Shown here piece after piece: positions 26,100 to 34,685 of a stretch of DNA of 64,000 nt. The stretch comes from Nitrososphaerota archaeon (GTDB lineage Archaea > Thermoproteota > Nitrososphaeria > Nitrososphaerales > Nitrosopumilaceae): contig JAGWHF010000007.1 of assembly GCA_028866895.1 (NCBI GenBank), positions 1 to 64,000 on the forward strand, written 5' to 3'. Numbering within the stretch: the first letter of the stretch is position 1; every line of letters begins with the position of its first letter. The translations under genes were made by a program, and so were the position numbers. The notes under the pieces are model-generated. The model was not told the DNA's origin. It made no database searches and was given only the letters and a program-made list of their open reading frames with translations.

Positions 26100-27740
26100 T
26101 TGAACCGTAAAATCCTGATAATCTTGATTTTTGGCATGCTGGTACTGGACTTGGGCCTGTTAAACAACTCGTATGCCCAGACTGGACCGGGACATGAGGC
26201 AATATCCTATGTGGGAAAGGTAACAGTATCGAAGATGCCGCAGACAAAGGGGCAACAACACATGTTTACCATGCCCTTCCTGCCACAAAGCCAATCGGCG
26301 TTCAATGAGGCAAAAAGCAAGCCAAAGTCCATCCATCTTAACGACACCTTGAATGGAAGGGCGCCGGAGGCCTTTGCAGCCGCGGTTTCAGGCATGAAAA
26401 TGGTAAATGTGGTCTCTTCCTTTTATGGCCTTGACCAAACCCAATGTAACTGCAGCCCACCTGATGTCCAGATTGGTGTGGGCCCTGCACACATAGTGGA
26501 AATGGTAAACACGTCAGAGGAAATCTGGCTGAAGCAAGGAACCCCGCTCACGACTGTCTCTTTGTACACCTTTTTTTCCATCCCACAGAGTGATTTTATA
26601 AGCGATCCACGCGTATTCTACGATTCCTCAAGCAGTAGGTGGTTTGCCTCGATATTGGATGTATCTACTGACAGCGTCAAGATCGCCGTCTCTGTAAGCG
26701 AAGATCCTACAAAGGCATGGAACATTTACAACGTCTCGTTTGGAGCAAACTGTCCTGACCAGCCTGCAATCGCTGTTAACGATGACAAGTTGGTAGTAAG
26801 CGCAAATGATTTTGCAAACTGCCTGACATTCCCAACATTGGTTGGGGCCCAGTATTTTGTAATTGACAAGAGTCAGCTTGTCGAGGGAAGCCAGAATCCG
26901 TCCATGCAGTCTTTTGGGCCTGATATGGCCGCATTCTCCATAATGCCTGCCACCTCTCTTGGCCCAACTCCCGTGCTTTACATGGTATCGGCATACGGCA
27001 GTACAAACACCTTGAAATTATACTCTATCAACGGTTCAGTCCCAAATGCCACCCCTCATTCAGTCAATCTCTCCATAAACAAGATCAACATACCTCCAGG
27101 GGCAGTCCAAAACGGAACAAGCAGCCTGCTTCAGACAAACGATGACAGGATAGTGGGTGCCGTATGGTCTAACGGGAGGCTTTGGCTCTCGCTTACCGAT
27201 AGCTGCACTCCGGCGGGGGATTTGAAGGCACGGTCCTGCATCAGGATTGTCGAACTGGATACTGCCACATCAAAGGTGGTAAAAGATTTTGATATCGGGA
27301 CTGCAGGCTTTTACTATTTCTATCCGGCGCTGACACTTGATGGTGCAGGCAACCTTTACGTGCTATTTGGATACTCCTCAGCCACCGCGTATCCTGGATT
27401 GATGCTTGCCACCCAGACTCCCACGACTAATCCGGACAGCCTGGCGTCTATGCAGGTAATCCAGGCTGGTGCTGCACCGGATACCAGTGGAAGATATGGG
27501 GATTACTTTGATGTAAGTCGAGACCCTGCCAACATGTCTGATGTCTTTGTTGCCGGCGAGTTTCATCAAACCTCTTCGGGCTCGTCTCCCTGGGACACTT
27601 ACGTGGGTGAAACCTCGTATATCGGCGCTCCAGAATTCCAATCCGCCGTCCCAGTTTTTGTATTGGCCATCATACTGCCTGTATTGTTCCGTATTCTTGG
27701 AACCAAAAAAGGAATAACTCTTTGGCGCAGGCAGGGCTAG
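26100..27740 (+). CDS. Large secreted protein with C-terminal membrane anchor
   Basis: 546 residues. An N-terminal signal peptide (KILIILIFGMLVLDLGLL, cleavage after SYAQ) is followed by a large extracellular domain rich in Thr, Ser and Asn-glycosylation-like sites. A CNCSPPDVQIGVGPAHIVEMVN segment and repeated YDSSSSRWFAS-like stretches suggest a beta-propeller. A final hydrophobic helix (VFVLAIILPVLFRIL) and basic tail anchor it. The start is TTG. Function unknown; probably a cell-surface protein. Confidence 0.8.
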   Translation: MNRKILIILIFGMLVLDLGLLNNSYAQTGPGHEAISYVGKVTVSKMPQTKGQQHMFTMPFLPQSQSAFNEAKSKPKSIHLNDTLNGRAPEAFAAAVSGMKMVNVVSSFYGLDQTQCNCSPPDVQIGVGPAHIVEMVNTSEEIWLKQGTPLTTVSLYTFFSIPQSDFISDPRVFYDSSSSRWFASILDVSTDSVKIAVSVSEDPTKAWNIYNVSFGANCPDQPAIAVNDDKLVVSANDFANCLTFPTLVGAQYFVIDKSQLVEGSQNPSMQSFGPDMAAFSIMPATSLGPTPVLYMVSAYGSTNTLKLYSINGSVPNATPHSVNLSINKINIPPGAVQNGTSSLLQTNDDRIVGAVWSNGRLWLSLTDSCTPAGDLKARSCIRIVELDTATSKVVKDFDIGTAGFYYFYPALTLDGAGNLYVLFGYSSATAYPGLMLATQTPTTNPDSLASMQVIQAGAAPDTSGRYGDYFDVSRDPANMSDVFVAGEFHQTSSGSSPWDTYVGETSYIGAPEFQSAVPVFVLAIILPVLFRILGTKKGITLWRRQG

Positions 27741-27931
27741 CTTATTCTCTCTAAAAGCGAGTAGCCAGCCTCGTGGTATAATCTCAGGACGGACTTTTCC
27801 TCCAATGATTTTAGGAGGTAGAGCGTGCCTCCGTTTCTGCATTTCCGCTTGTCCTTTACAAGATAAATCCTTTCATGTCCATTATCAGAGTCCAATATTC
27901 TGACCCTTTCCCCACAGTTGAAGGTTGACAT
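27737..27931 (-). CDS. Small basic hypothetical protein
   Basis: 64 residues, beginning with a short beta-like region (CGERVRILDSDN) and ending RLYHEAGYSLLERIS. It overlaps the preceding gene tail-to-tail by four bases. The sequence looks like a small SH3-like barrel, but I do not recognise it. Confidence 0.55.
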   Translation of the reverse strand: MSTFNCGERVRILDSDNGHERIYLVKDKRKCRNGGTLYLLKSLEEKSVLRLYHEAGYSLLERIS

Positions 27932-28070
27932 TGTGTGTTTTGGAAATTCAATGAAAGATTAACTTTGCGTATAAATTGTATGCTGTGCGGTTTGTGAAGA
28001 ATGTAAAGAAAGCATTTTCTAAATTAATAGTAGATCGAGTTGTAGAAATGATGCTATATCTATTTAAACA

Positions 28071-28544
28071 ATGTCTTACGGTACAACGCAAATGAGGACA
28101 AGATCACTAAAAAGTAAGCGATCTTTTATAATTATAGGATCAGCCGCTACGCTGATAGGGGGACTTTTGGGGTATCTGTCCCTTAACACCGAGTTTGATC
28201 TCATACTTCCTGACAACCTAGAGTTGTATAACGTCACTCTTAGTCAAGATAACTTCACACGGCTAAAGCACAATGTCGGAATCTTCACGGTCTACAGTCC
28301 TCATCAGACTGCAGGCGGGGTGACCAGCGGTTACTGCCAAATAGCGGAGATTATACACGAAAACGAGGACGGTTATAATGGCACACGTGTTGGCAACGCC
28401 ACAATCTTTAATGCTACGGCCCCTCCAAAGTGGTGCGATCCGGAACTTAATCCACTCCCTGTGGCAGAATTCCCATTCTACGCATTAACCCTAGTGGTAG
28501 GCCTATCAGGGGCTATCTTTTGCACCCTGTTTCTTCGCACTTGA
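28071..28544 (+). CDS. Membrane protein with extracytoplasmic domain
   Basis: 157 residues with one membrane helix near the N-terminus (SFIIIGSAATLIGGLLGYL) and one at the C-terminus (YALTLVVGLSGAIFCTLFL). Between them lies a domain with two cysteines and several N-x-T sites, probably outside the cell. No family recognised. TATCTATTTAAAC just upstream of the start could be the promoter. Confidence 0.65.
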   Translation: MSYGTTQMRTRSLKSKRSFIIIGSAATLIGGLLGYLSLNTEFDLILPDNLELYNVTLSQDNFTRLKHNVGIFTVYSPHQTAGGVTSGYCQIAEIIHENEDGYNGTRVGNATIFNATAPPKWCDPELNPLPVAEFPFYALTLVVGLSGAIFCTLFLRT

Positions 28545-28606
28545 TCCTTTGGAATCCTGCTCCTTTTTTCAAGTTGGATTTTATCGCATTTGGCTGGAGA
28601 TTTTAT

Positions 28607-28885
28607 CTATCTCGCAATCTTTGCGATCTTTTCCTCGCTTGTCTGGGCTACCATGTCTCCAATCTCCTCGTACAGGTGCATCAGCTTTCTACCTTTCTCA
28701 GTTATTCTGTAAAGCTGGGTGCCTTCCTCATACTTTATCAGGTCATTTCCTTCCATGTAGGAAAGGTATTCCTTTAACTGGGTGTAGGAAAGGTATGCCT
28801 TGTACATAATCTTGGTCTTTGTCGCGCCCGAGCTGGCCGATTCCAATATCATGGAAACAATCTCAGCCCTGCTTCTGTATTTCAT
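28607..28885 (-). CDS. Winged-helix DNA-binding protein (MKYRSR family)
   Basis: 92 residues from ATG 28885: MKYRSRAEIVSMILESAS, then GATKTKIMYKAYLSYTQLKEYL and the wing LYRITEKGRKLM. Nearly identical in the recognition region to the copies at 23.1 and 38.6 kb. A longer frame to 28954 exists, but the family start is the conserved MKYRSR. Confidence 0.87.
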   Translation of the reverse strand: MKYRSRAEIVSMILESASSGATKTKIMYKAYLSYTQLKEYLSYMEGNDLIKYEEGTQLYRITEKGRKLMHLYEEIGDMVAQTSEEKIAKIAR

Positions 28886-29036
28886 AACGACTTCATCAGA
28901 TAATGCTATAAAAATAACGCGCACAATTCTTCTGTAAGAATCTTCTAAATCCAAGTAATATGAAATCGTGCCCTTGAGCCTGTAATTCTTCTAGTATTTT
29001 CTACCCATATTCTGATAATGCACAGGCTGGTAGTCA

Positions 29037-31145
29037 GTGCAGATCTTGACTATAGGCCCATATCGGAAGGTTGTTAAAATTATCCACCTTCTGGAAAACT
29101 GTTTTGGTAGATCCTGCAATGTCGGGAATTACTACAACTGCGGGGCTTGCACTGCAGGGCTCTTGATAATGTTCTTGGCTGCGGGTTATTTCCAATCAGC
29201 ACATGCATACGAATCATTGGGGGTGATAGTTCCGCTTTATAGCTATCCGGGAGTTATGTGGGATAACCTGATACATGAAAAGGAATCACACAAGTCAGTC
29301 CCGGTGCTGGCAATAATAAATCCGGATAACGGGCCAGGAAAAAAGGACCAAAATTACGTGATTGGCGTAAAGAAACTGGAACAGGCTGGGATCACAGTAC
29401 TTGGATACGTGTATACCAGAAATGTCGACGCAACAGAAATTAGGGCCTACATGGATGACTACAAAAACTGGTACGGTGTGGACGGGATATTCTTTGACGC
29501 AATGTCAAACATGCCGGGCAACGAGACCTTTTACAAGGACCTGACTAATTATTCGAAATCCATGGGGCTGAATTACACAGTAGGCAACCCAGGTGCCGAT
29601 ACTCTGCCAAGTTACGTGGGAACGGTCGACAACATCGTATTGCGTGATAACCAGAATTTACCCCCGTCATCCCTGTTTGGGGGATGGCATGAAAAATTTG
29701 CAAAGTCCAATTTTTCCTTTATCTCGTATGGGGTAAGCAACGTAAGCAAAAATTTCGTCCAGCTTGCAGCAAAGCACTTTGGATACCTTTACCTGACTGA
29801 TTTGACATTGCCAAATCCCTTCTATGCCCTTCCGGCAAACTTTGGCTCGCTGATGAACATACTGGGGGAGGCCGAAGAAAACCAGCAAAAGGTCGCGGTA
29901 ACAATAAACGCCTATGATTCAAGTGGCAAGTCTGTCAGCGGGCTTTGGACAACTGTAAAGGCAGGCACAAACAACATGTCAGGATTTACGCCATTCTCTT
30001 TTGACGCAAGTGCCGGACAAAAATACAGAGTTACGATATCAAGTTTTGGGAATTACACCTTTGAGCATTGGGACGACAACGAGACAAACAATACGCGCGT
30101 ATTCTCGCCTCAGGGAAATGTCACACTGAGTGCCTATTTTGGAATTAAAACAAATGTAACAATCCCGACTGCAAATGTAGGCCTGAATGCGACCGGGATG
30201 GCAAATGTCACCACGGGCGGGCTGCCTGCGGCACCGACGCCAGCCAACTCAACCTCAGGGCCTTTGCATGAGTCGGTACTACCTAATACGCCACAAACCC
30301 CTCTGGGCTCGGTAAATGTCAACATAATGTACTATGGAGGAGACCGGGCAGATTACTCGCTGCTTTCTTTCAAGATCTATCAGGACACAAACAAGACATT
30401 GTATAGGGAGATAAGTTCAGTGTCAAGCAACCCCTTCGTTATGGGCAATCTGCCGCTTTATCATACCTACAAGATCGAGGTTTTTGCCAATGGCATGTGT
30501 TCTGATATTGAATACCTTGATCTTGAAAAACCCAGATCGCAGATGGACCTGTACCTGTCCCCACCGGGAGGGATGAGGCTGCACATCTTCTACAAGGACG
30601 GGTATACACCTGTGCCTGATGCAGTTGTTTATGTAAAATCACAGGACAACAAGACATGGGCAACAAGTAGGACCGACGATAACGGGGAAACCCTGCGATT
30701 TTGGCTCGAGCCTACCGTTATGAAAAACAACTACTTTGTAATTCAGGTTAAAATCGGACAAAACATTTCGTATTCTTACTGGCCAGTGTTCCTGACTCCG
30801 GGTTCTGCGCAAGAGGTCATGGTCGACACGCCGTGGCCCCGTCTGATAAACAATCCGATTGACATTAAAGTATATGGTGCGGATTCAAGCCAGAACTTGC
30901 CAAGGGAAGGAAATCTTGCTGTCGAGATGATTGATACGAGCGACAAACATATCTCCGAGATGCAGTTGACGCCAAGAGGGGACGCCACATTTGGAAATCT
31001 GAAAGTGGGTGACTATGTAGTCAAGGCAATTGATCTTCAGGACAATGAGACGATCGGGCAATCTTCAATTACAGTGGACGGGAAAGAGACAACCTTTGAC
31101 ATATTTGCAGGACAAGCAGGCAATCAAACCGGAATTCCAAATTAG
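29037..31145 (+). CDS. Secreted spherulin-4-like protein with C-terminal beta domains
   Basis: 702 residues. A membrane/signal segment (residues 40-60, LLIMFLAAGYFQSAHA) precedes a spherulation-specific family 4 domain: LGVIVPLYSYPG, LAIINPDNGPG, ITVLGYVYTRNV and VDGIFFDAM, a TIM-barrel glycosidase-like fold. The conserved Asp pair in GIFFDAM fits a sugar hydrolase. After about residue 285 come several Ig/CARDB-like beta domains and a Thr/Pro-rich linker. It may act on extracellular polysaccharide, but activity is inferred only. Starts other than GTG 29037 are possible. Its end overlaps the histidine kinase gene tail-to-tail. Confidence 0.78.
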   Translation: MQILTIGPYRKVVKIIHLLENCFGRSCNVGNYYNCGACTAGLLIMFLAAGYFQSAHAYESLGVIVPLYSYPGVMWDNLIHEKESHKSVPVLAIINPDNGPGKKDQNYVIGVKKLEQAGITVLGYVYTRNVDATEIRAYMDDYKNWYGVDGIFFDAMSNMPGNETFYKDLTNYSKSMGLNYTVGNPGADTLPSYVGTVDNIVLRDNQNLPPSSLFGGWHEKFAKSNFSFISYGVSNVSKNFVQLAAKHFGYLYLTDLTLPNPFYALPANFGSLMNILGEAEENQQKVAVTINAYDSSGKSVSGLWTTVKAGTNNMSGFTPFSFDASAGQKYRVTISSFGNYTFEHWDDNETNNTRVFSPQGNVTLSAYFGIKTNVTIPTANVGLNATGMANVTTGGLPAAPTPANSTSGPLHESVLPNTPQTPLGSVNVNIMYYGGDRADYSLLSFKIYQDTNKTLYREISSVSSNPFVMGNLPLYHTYKIEVFANGMCSDIEYLDLEKPRSQMDLYLSPPGGMRLHIFYKDGYTPVPDAVVYVKSQDNKTWATSRTDDNGETLRFWLEPTVMKNNYFVIQVKIGQNISYSYWPVFLTPGSAQEVMVDTPWPRLINNPIDIKVYGADSSQNLPREGNLAVEMIDTSDKHISEMQLTPRGDATFGNLKVGDYVVKAIDLQDNETIGQSSITVDGKETTFDIFAGQAGNQTGIPN

Positions 31146-32302
31146 GCGGGACTGGAATCATCCTGGTCTTGCCGGGAATATTTGTGGCCATGCTCAGAAT
31201 CAGGGTCTTCTCCTGCCAGTGGGAGAGTAAATGAAAAGACGGCTCCTGCCTCAGGTCCTGGATTGTTGTTGCCTTCAATCCTGCCCCCATGGGCCTCGAT
31301 TATCCCCTTGCATATGTAGAGGCCAAGTCCTGTCCCTTTATCTGATTTTGTTGCAAACTTGGAGAACAAGATGGGCATGATCTTGGGGTCAATCCCACTT
31401 CCGTGATCTCTAACACTGACTGTCACCTCGCCTCTATCCTTTGTGGTGGATATCACTATCTCGCCCGCTTCGGTGAACTTGATTGCATTGTGAAGTAAGT
31501 TTGAAATTACCTGGGATATCCTGTCCTTGTCTGCGGTCACAAGTGCAGCCTCGCCGCCGGACCTGCTTGTTATCGTGACTTTTTTATTGTCCGGCTGCCC
31601 GGATTCGTCCCTTGCTAAGGTATTTACAAGCTCATTTATGTTGAAGACCTCCTTTTTTAATGCGAGAGACTTGCTCTCCAACCTTGTAACGCTCAGGATG
31701 TTCTCAGTGAGCCTTTGAAGTCTTTTTGCATTGCGGATGATTATCTTTATCTGCGGGTTTTCCTTTCCAACCTCCTCCTCAAGCAGCTCTACATTAAGGA
31801 GAATGGGCATGATTGGAGTTCGCAGTTCATGCGCCGCAATGTTGATGAATTCCGTTTGCATGATGAGTTGTCGCTGGACTGACTGGAAAAACTCGGAGGT
31901 AATTATCTTCAAGGACTCTGATTTGAGGGAGCTTGAGATTATGGGGTCTCTTATTGCCTTCTTGATCATCTCTTCCTCCATCTGGGTGTCCCTTAGTACC
32001 TGGATGAATTTCTCCAGGGCCTCAAGACCCCTGCTAACCCTTATGTTTGCCTCCCTGAAAACGGCCTCTTGGTTTAGCCGTTCCTTTATCATGGTGTGCC
32101 TAAGCTGTATGTCAAGCGTGGTCTGGCTGAGCTTCTCCCTTACCTGCTCGATCTTCTCCGACCTCTGCCTTATCATCTCCTCCCGCGCGGTAAAAGCATC
32201 CTTCTTTACCTTCTCAACCTGATCCCTGATGTATGTCTGTATTCGTTTTACCTGTATGGCATGAAGCGTTGGGCGATCAATTTCTTCCCTGGACGGGTTC
32301 AT
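31142..32302 (-). CDS. Soluble sensor histidine kinase at the end of the gas-vesicle operon
   Basis: A 386-residue kinase lacking membrane segments. Residues 15-150 form a long charged coiled coil. HisKA carries H158 in FINIAAHELRTPI; the ATPase domain shows NLLHNAIKFTEAG, DHGSGID, LFSKFATKSDKGTG and GLYICKGIIEAHGG. Its ATG overlaps the gvpG stop (ATGA), so it is translationally coupled to the vesicle genes. The tail is acidic. The natural partner may be the receiver protein encoded 2.4 kb upstream at the other side of gvpA. The coiled coil could sense a partner protein rather than a small molecule; this is inference. Confidence 0.88.
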   Translation of the reverse strand: MNPSREEIDRPTLHAIQVKRIQTYIRDQVEKVKKDAFTAREEMIRQRSEKIEQVREKLSQTTLDIQLRHTMIKERLNQEAVFREANIRVSRGLEALEKFIQVLRDTQMEEEMIKKAIRDPIISSSLKSESLKIITSEFFQSVQRQLIMQTEFINIAAHELRTPIMPILLNVELLEEEVGKENPQIKIIIRNAKRLQRLTENILSVTRLESKSLALKKEVFNINELVNTLARDESGQPDNKKVTITSRSGGEAALVTADKDRISQVISNLLHNAIKFTEAGEIVISTTKDRGEVTVSVRDHGSGIDPKIMPILFSKFATKSDKGTGLGLYICKGIIEAHGGRIEGNNNPGPEAGAVFSFTLPLAGEDPDSEHGHKYSRQDQDDSSPA

Positions 32303-32514
32303 TTTACCTTGTTCAAACTCCTCAGGATCTCCTCTTGCAACCTGTTGTATTCGTCTTCGCTAATCCCGCCCCTCTCATATTCGAGCCTGATTCTCAAAAG
32401 CCTCGATTTAAGCTGCATGACGTCCTCTCTTTCCTGGCGTTCGGCCGCCAACCTGTTGCACTCGTTCAAAATCGACTGGAATGTTAGCTTCAGTATGAGG
32501 TATGTGATTATCAT
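32299..32514 (-). CDS. gvpG: GvpG-like gas vesicle accessory protein
   Basis: 71 residues. The C-terminal half, RLEYERGGISEDEYNRLQEE, matches GvpG. The N-terminus is more hydrophobic than usual. GvpG is a minor structural or assembly protein of gas vesicles, thought to interact with GvpF/L at the nucleation stage. It lies between gvpF/L (3-bp gap) and the histidine kinase (4-bp overlap). Confidence 0.75.
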   Translation of the reverse strand: MIITYLILKLTFQSILNECNRLAAERQEREDVMQLKSRLLRIRLEYERGGISEDEYNRLQEEILRSLNKVK

Positions 32515-32517
32515 GCC

Positions 32518-33261
32518 TCAGCAAAAAGAGTACGGGGCCCAAGGGCCGCTCAGGTGGAATACCAGCCCGCTTGTTTTGTACCTGCCTCTTAAACCCTCGA
32601 TCGTTTTATGAAACTCTGTAGATTGCTTGCGGTCCACCAGGTAGGCGGCATTTAGAAGGATCTCATCGAAATCAGACCGCAGGATGCTGCTTTCCTCGCA
32701 GGCCTTTCCAATTTCATCGTGTAATTCGCGGCTCATCTGTTCCATTCGGCGGTATGTCTCATTCCTTATTGCTTCGTCCATCCTCATCTTGATGAAGTAG
32801 GCGGTGCCCTTTCCTGCCGTCTTCATTTCTTTTTTCATCTTCTTGATCTCTCCAGTCTCTCCTGACAAGATTGATATTTTCTTTAGGTCGGAATGGTCCA
32901 CGATTATCTTGAGGCCAAATTCGTCCTTTCCTCTTATCTTGTCCATCTTTGACTTGAGATCCTTGTATGACTTGGCAAGCATTGATTTCACGTTGTCGTC
33001 TGACTTGAACATTATTCCAAACCTCACAGGCAGGGTAGTGCTCTTGCTGCGAGATTCCTCTACCACCATCTGGTGGGCAGTGATGGTCTCGGCATCGGGC
33101 CGCATCTCCTTTAGGGGCACGTTGCTTACCACCGCACAGATATCCTTGTAAGGAATGGCAAAAGCCCTCTTTCCAAAGAGGCCCGGCTTCTCAAAGGGAG
33201 GTTCGTCAGTCGTCTCTGTTATGCAATACAGGTATCTTCCGCCTGGGTGGTTTGCCACCAT
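32518..33261 (-). CDS. GvpF/GvpL-family gas vesicle protein
   Basis: 247 residues with the GvpF/L layout: YLYCITETTDEPPF at the start, then AIPYKDICAVVSNVPLKEM, TLPVRFGIMFKSDD and a C-terminal LSGPWAPYSFC. The family proteins bind GvpA and are needed for nucleation of vesicles. Haloarchaea have both gvpF and gvpL; only one is here. The gene begins immediately after the gvpK stop, so the two are coupled. Confidence 0.92.
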   Translation of the reverse strand: MVANHPGGRYLYCITETTDEPPFEKPGLFGKRAFAIPYKDICAVVSNVPLKEMRPDAETITAHQMVVEESRSKSTTLPVRFGIMFKSDDNVKSMLAKSYKDLKSKMDKIRGKDEFGLKIIVDHSDLKKISILSGETGEIKKMKKEMKTAGKGTAYFIKMRMDEAIRNETYRRMEQMSRELHDEIGKACEESSILRSDFDEILLNAAYLVDRKQSTEFHKTIEGLRGRYKTSGLVFHLSGPWAPYSFC

Positions 33262-33717
33262 CTAGTCCCTCCCTTTTGTTGCAGACAATGTTGCAAGAAG
33301 GTCAAGTGCGATCAGGTCGATGTCAGCAACAGATACCGTTATCCTTCCCCCTATCATGACGCCTTTTGAGAGCAGCCTGTCAATTACATCTGCAAGGGAC
33401 GCCTTGCTTATCTGGGAATCGGCCGGTTTTAGCATCGTGTTTAGCGCCCCCTCGAGCTCCTCCGGTTTGAGGTCGAATTGTTCTGTTATGTAGTTCATCT
33501 TTTCCTTTATTTGCATGAACGCCAATCCGAGTCTTTCGATCTCATCTGAGGTGAGGCTTCCTGAAGTTATCCTCCTCTGGGCCTGGCGCTCAAGAATCTG
33601 TCTTAGCAATTCAACTATCAAAAGAACGAGCTTTGCCAGTCCTTTTTGGACTTTGTCGCCCTCCAAGCTTATCTGCGGCGTCGAGACGGTTTCCGTTTTG
33701 GTCTTTGAAATCTGCAA
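33262..33717 (-). CDS. gvpK: GvpK fused to a C-terminal GvpA/GvpJ-like domain
   Basis: 151 residues. Residues 15-93 are GvpK: KVQKGLAKLVLLIVELLRQI, ERQAQRRI, then LTSDEIERLGLAFMQIKEKM. After a short linker, residues 105-145 read SLADVIDRLLSKGVMIGGRITV and DIDLIALDLLATL, the same pattern as GvpA (DLVDRVLDKGLVV, VSLVGIEILVI). So GvpK and a GvpA/J-like module lie in one chain with no frameshift. It may tie the initiation complex to the growing shell. A separate gvpJ-like gene lies directly upstream with no gap. Confidence 0.88.
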   Translation of the reverse strand: MQISKTKTETVSTPQISLEGDKVQKGLAKLVLLIVELLRQILERQAQRRITSGSLTSDEIERLGLAFMQIKEKMNYITEQFDLKPEELEGALNTMLKPADSQISKASLADVIDRLLSKGVMIGGRITVSVADIDLIALDLLATLSATKGRD

Positions 33718-33975
33718 CTATGACTTCCTCTTCTTGATGATGGCTGGATTGGGTTTGCCGGCCTGTAGTTTTTCCCATTTTTCCCACGGGAGCTTGATCC
33801 CGTACCTCTTTGCAGTCTCAAGTGATGCTATGACGAGGTTGATCTTCAACGAGAGGAGATCTACTCCTACTATGGAAACTGTGATATCGCCTGTAATGAC
33901 GACTCCTTTGTCCAGTATTCTGTCAACTAGGTCAACTATGGTAAGCTGCTGCTGTGTCAACTGCCTAGATGACAT
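33718..33975 (-). CDS. gvpJ: GvpJ/GvpA-like minor gas vesicle protein
   Basis: 85 residues: TIVDLVDRILDKGVVITGDITV and VGVDLLSLKINLVIASLETA are the conserved GvpA-superfamily core, followed by a basic tail (KPNPAIIKKRKS) typical of GvpJ/GvpM rather than the main shell protein GvpA. It is probably a tip or nucleation component. The start overlaps the end of the zinc-ribbon gene by 11 bases. Confidence 0.88.
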   Translation of the reverse strand: MSSRQLTQQQLTIVDLVDRILDKGVVITGDITVSIVGVDLLSLKINLVIASLETAKRYGIKLPWEKWEKLQAGKPNPAIIKKRKS

Positions 33976-34216
33976 TCTCGGGAGTCCCCTGCCTTTTCAT
34001 CTTGCAATACCCGCAAATCCCGCTATCCTTGAACCAGTGCCTTTCGCAAAAGCCTTCAAGGTATTCTTCGCCTATTGTCTTGGAAAGGTGCGAGACTATG
34101 ATGTCAAGGGGTGTACCCCTCTGACACTCGGGGCATCTTGTAAAAACCCATCCTGCACTCATAGCTTTTTTCAGGCTAATGTCAGAGAATTTTCCGCAAA
34201 CTAGACAAACTGCCAA
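33965..34216 (-). CDS. Two-zinc-knuckle small protein inside the gas-vesicle operon
   Basis: 83 residues with four C-x-x-C-type pairs: CLVCGKF (residues 4-7), CPEC (about 28-31), C-x(2)-H in FCERHW and CGYCKMK, enough for two zinc sites. The rest is helical and charged. It lies between gvpA (15-bp gap) and gvpJ (11-bp overlap), so it is co-expressed with the shell genes. I know of no standard Gvp protein of this kind; it could be a transcriptional or assembly factor. Confidence 0.78.
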   Translation of the reverse strand: MAVCLVCGKFSDISLKKAMSAGWVFTRCPECQRGTPLDIIVSHLSKTIGEEYLEGFCERHWFKDSGICGYCKMKRQGTPENVI

Positions 34217-34231
34217 GTCTTATCGATTCTC

Positions 34232-34453
34232 TTACTTTGGAGGAAGTCCGGGTGGCGCTGCAAGGCCTAATGCTGATGCATACCTGAGGAACGTGTCTAT
34301 TCCAGATACTACTATCCTTGCCCGTATAACGAGGATCTCAATTCCTACGAGTGAAACTGAAAGGTTGGCATCTACAACCAGTCCTTTGTCCAAAACTCTG
34401 TCTACTAGATCGTAAATGTTTAACATTGGCCTGTACATTTGTTGTTGTGACAT
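34232..34453 (-). CDS. gvpA: GvpA, main gas vesicle shell protein
   Basis: 73 residues. NIYDLVDRVLDKGLVVDANLSVSLVGIEILVIRARIVVSGIDTFLRYA follows the GvpA core (alpha-beta-beta-alpha) closely, with normal length and a Pro-rich end. GvpA polymerises into the hollow protein shell. First gene of the structural operon and the only GvpA-length protein. A TATA-like element and a tandem repeat lie just upstream. Confidence 0.93.
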   Translation of the reverse strand: MSQQQMYRPMLNIYDLVDRVLDKGLVVDANLSVSLVGIEILVIRARIVVSGIDTFLRYASALGLAAPPGLPPK

Positions 34454-34477
34454 TTTCTAGTCTACTGACCTAGGGAA

Positions 34478-34524
34478 CTGTTAGTTATAAACTTCTATGA
34501 TAAATTATTCTAGAACATTATTCT
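34478..34524 (-). promoter_or_regulatory. gvpA promoter region with tandem ATTATTCT repeat
   Basis: On the minus strand, GTTTATAAC (34484-34492) sits about 30-40 bp before the gvpA ATG and looks like the TATA box. Upstream of it (plus-strand view) ATTATTCT occurs at 34504-34511 and again at 34517-34524, exactly 13 bp apart. This is a plausible activator or operator site. The 34525-34685 gap shows nothing further. Confidence 0.45.
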
Positions 34525-34685
34525 ATCTATAAAAGCAAACCCTGAACAAGACTGCCAGAAGACTGTATTGTGCACAATCGCTTTAAAACAAGGCGTTTCC
34601 GGTTTGTATAATTTGCCTACGGATTTGTCCTATGTTTGACTTCTTCAACCTTGGCGATGGCTTGGCTGTGAATTCGACAATAATC

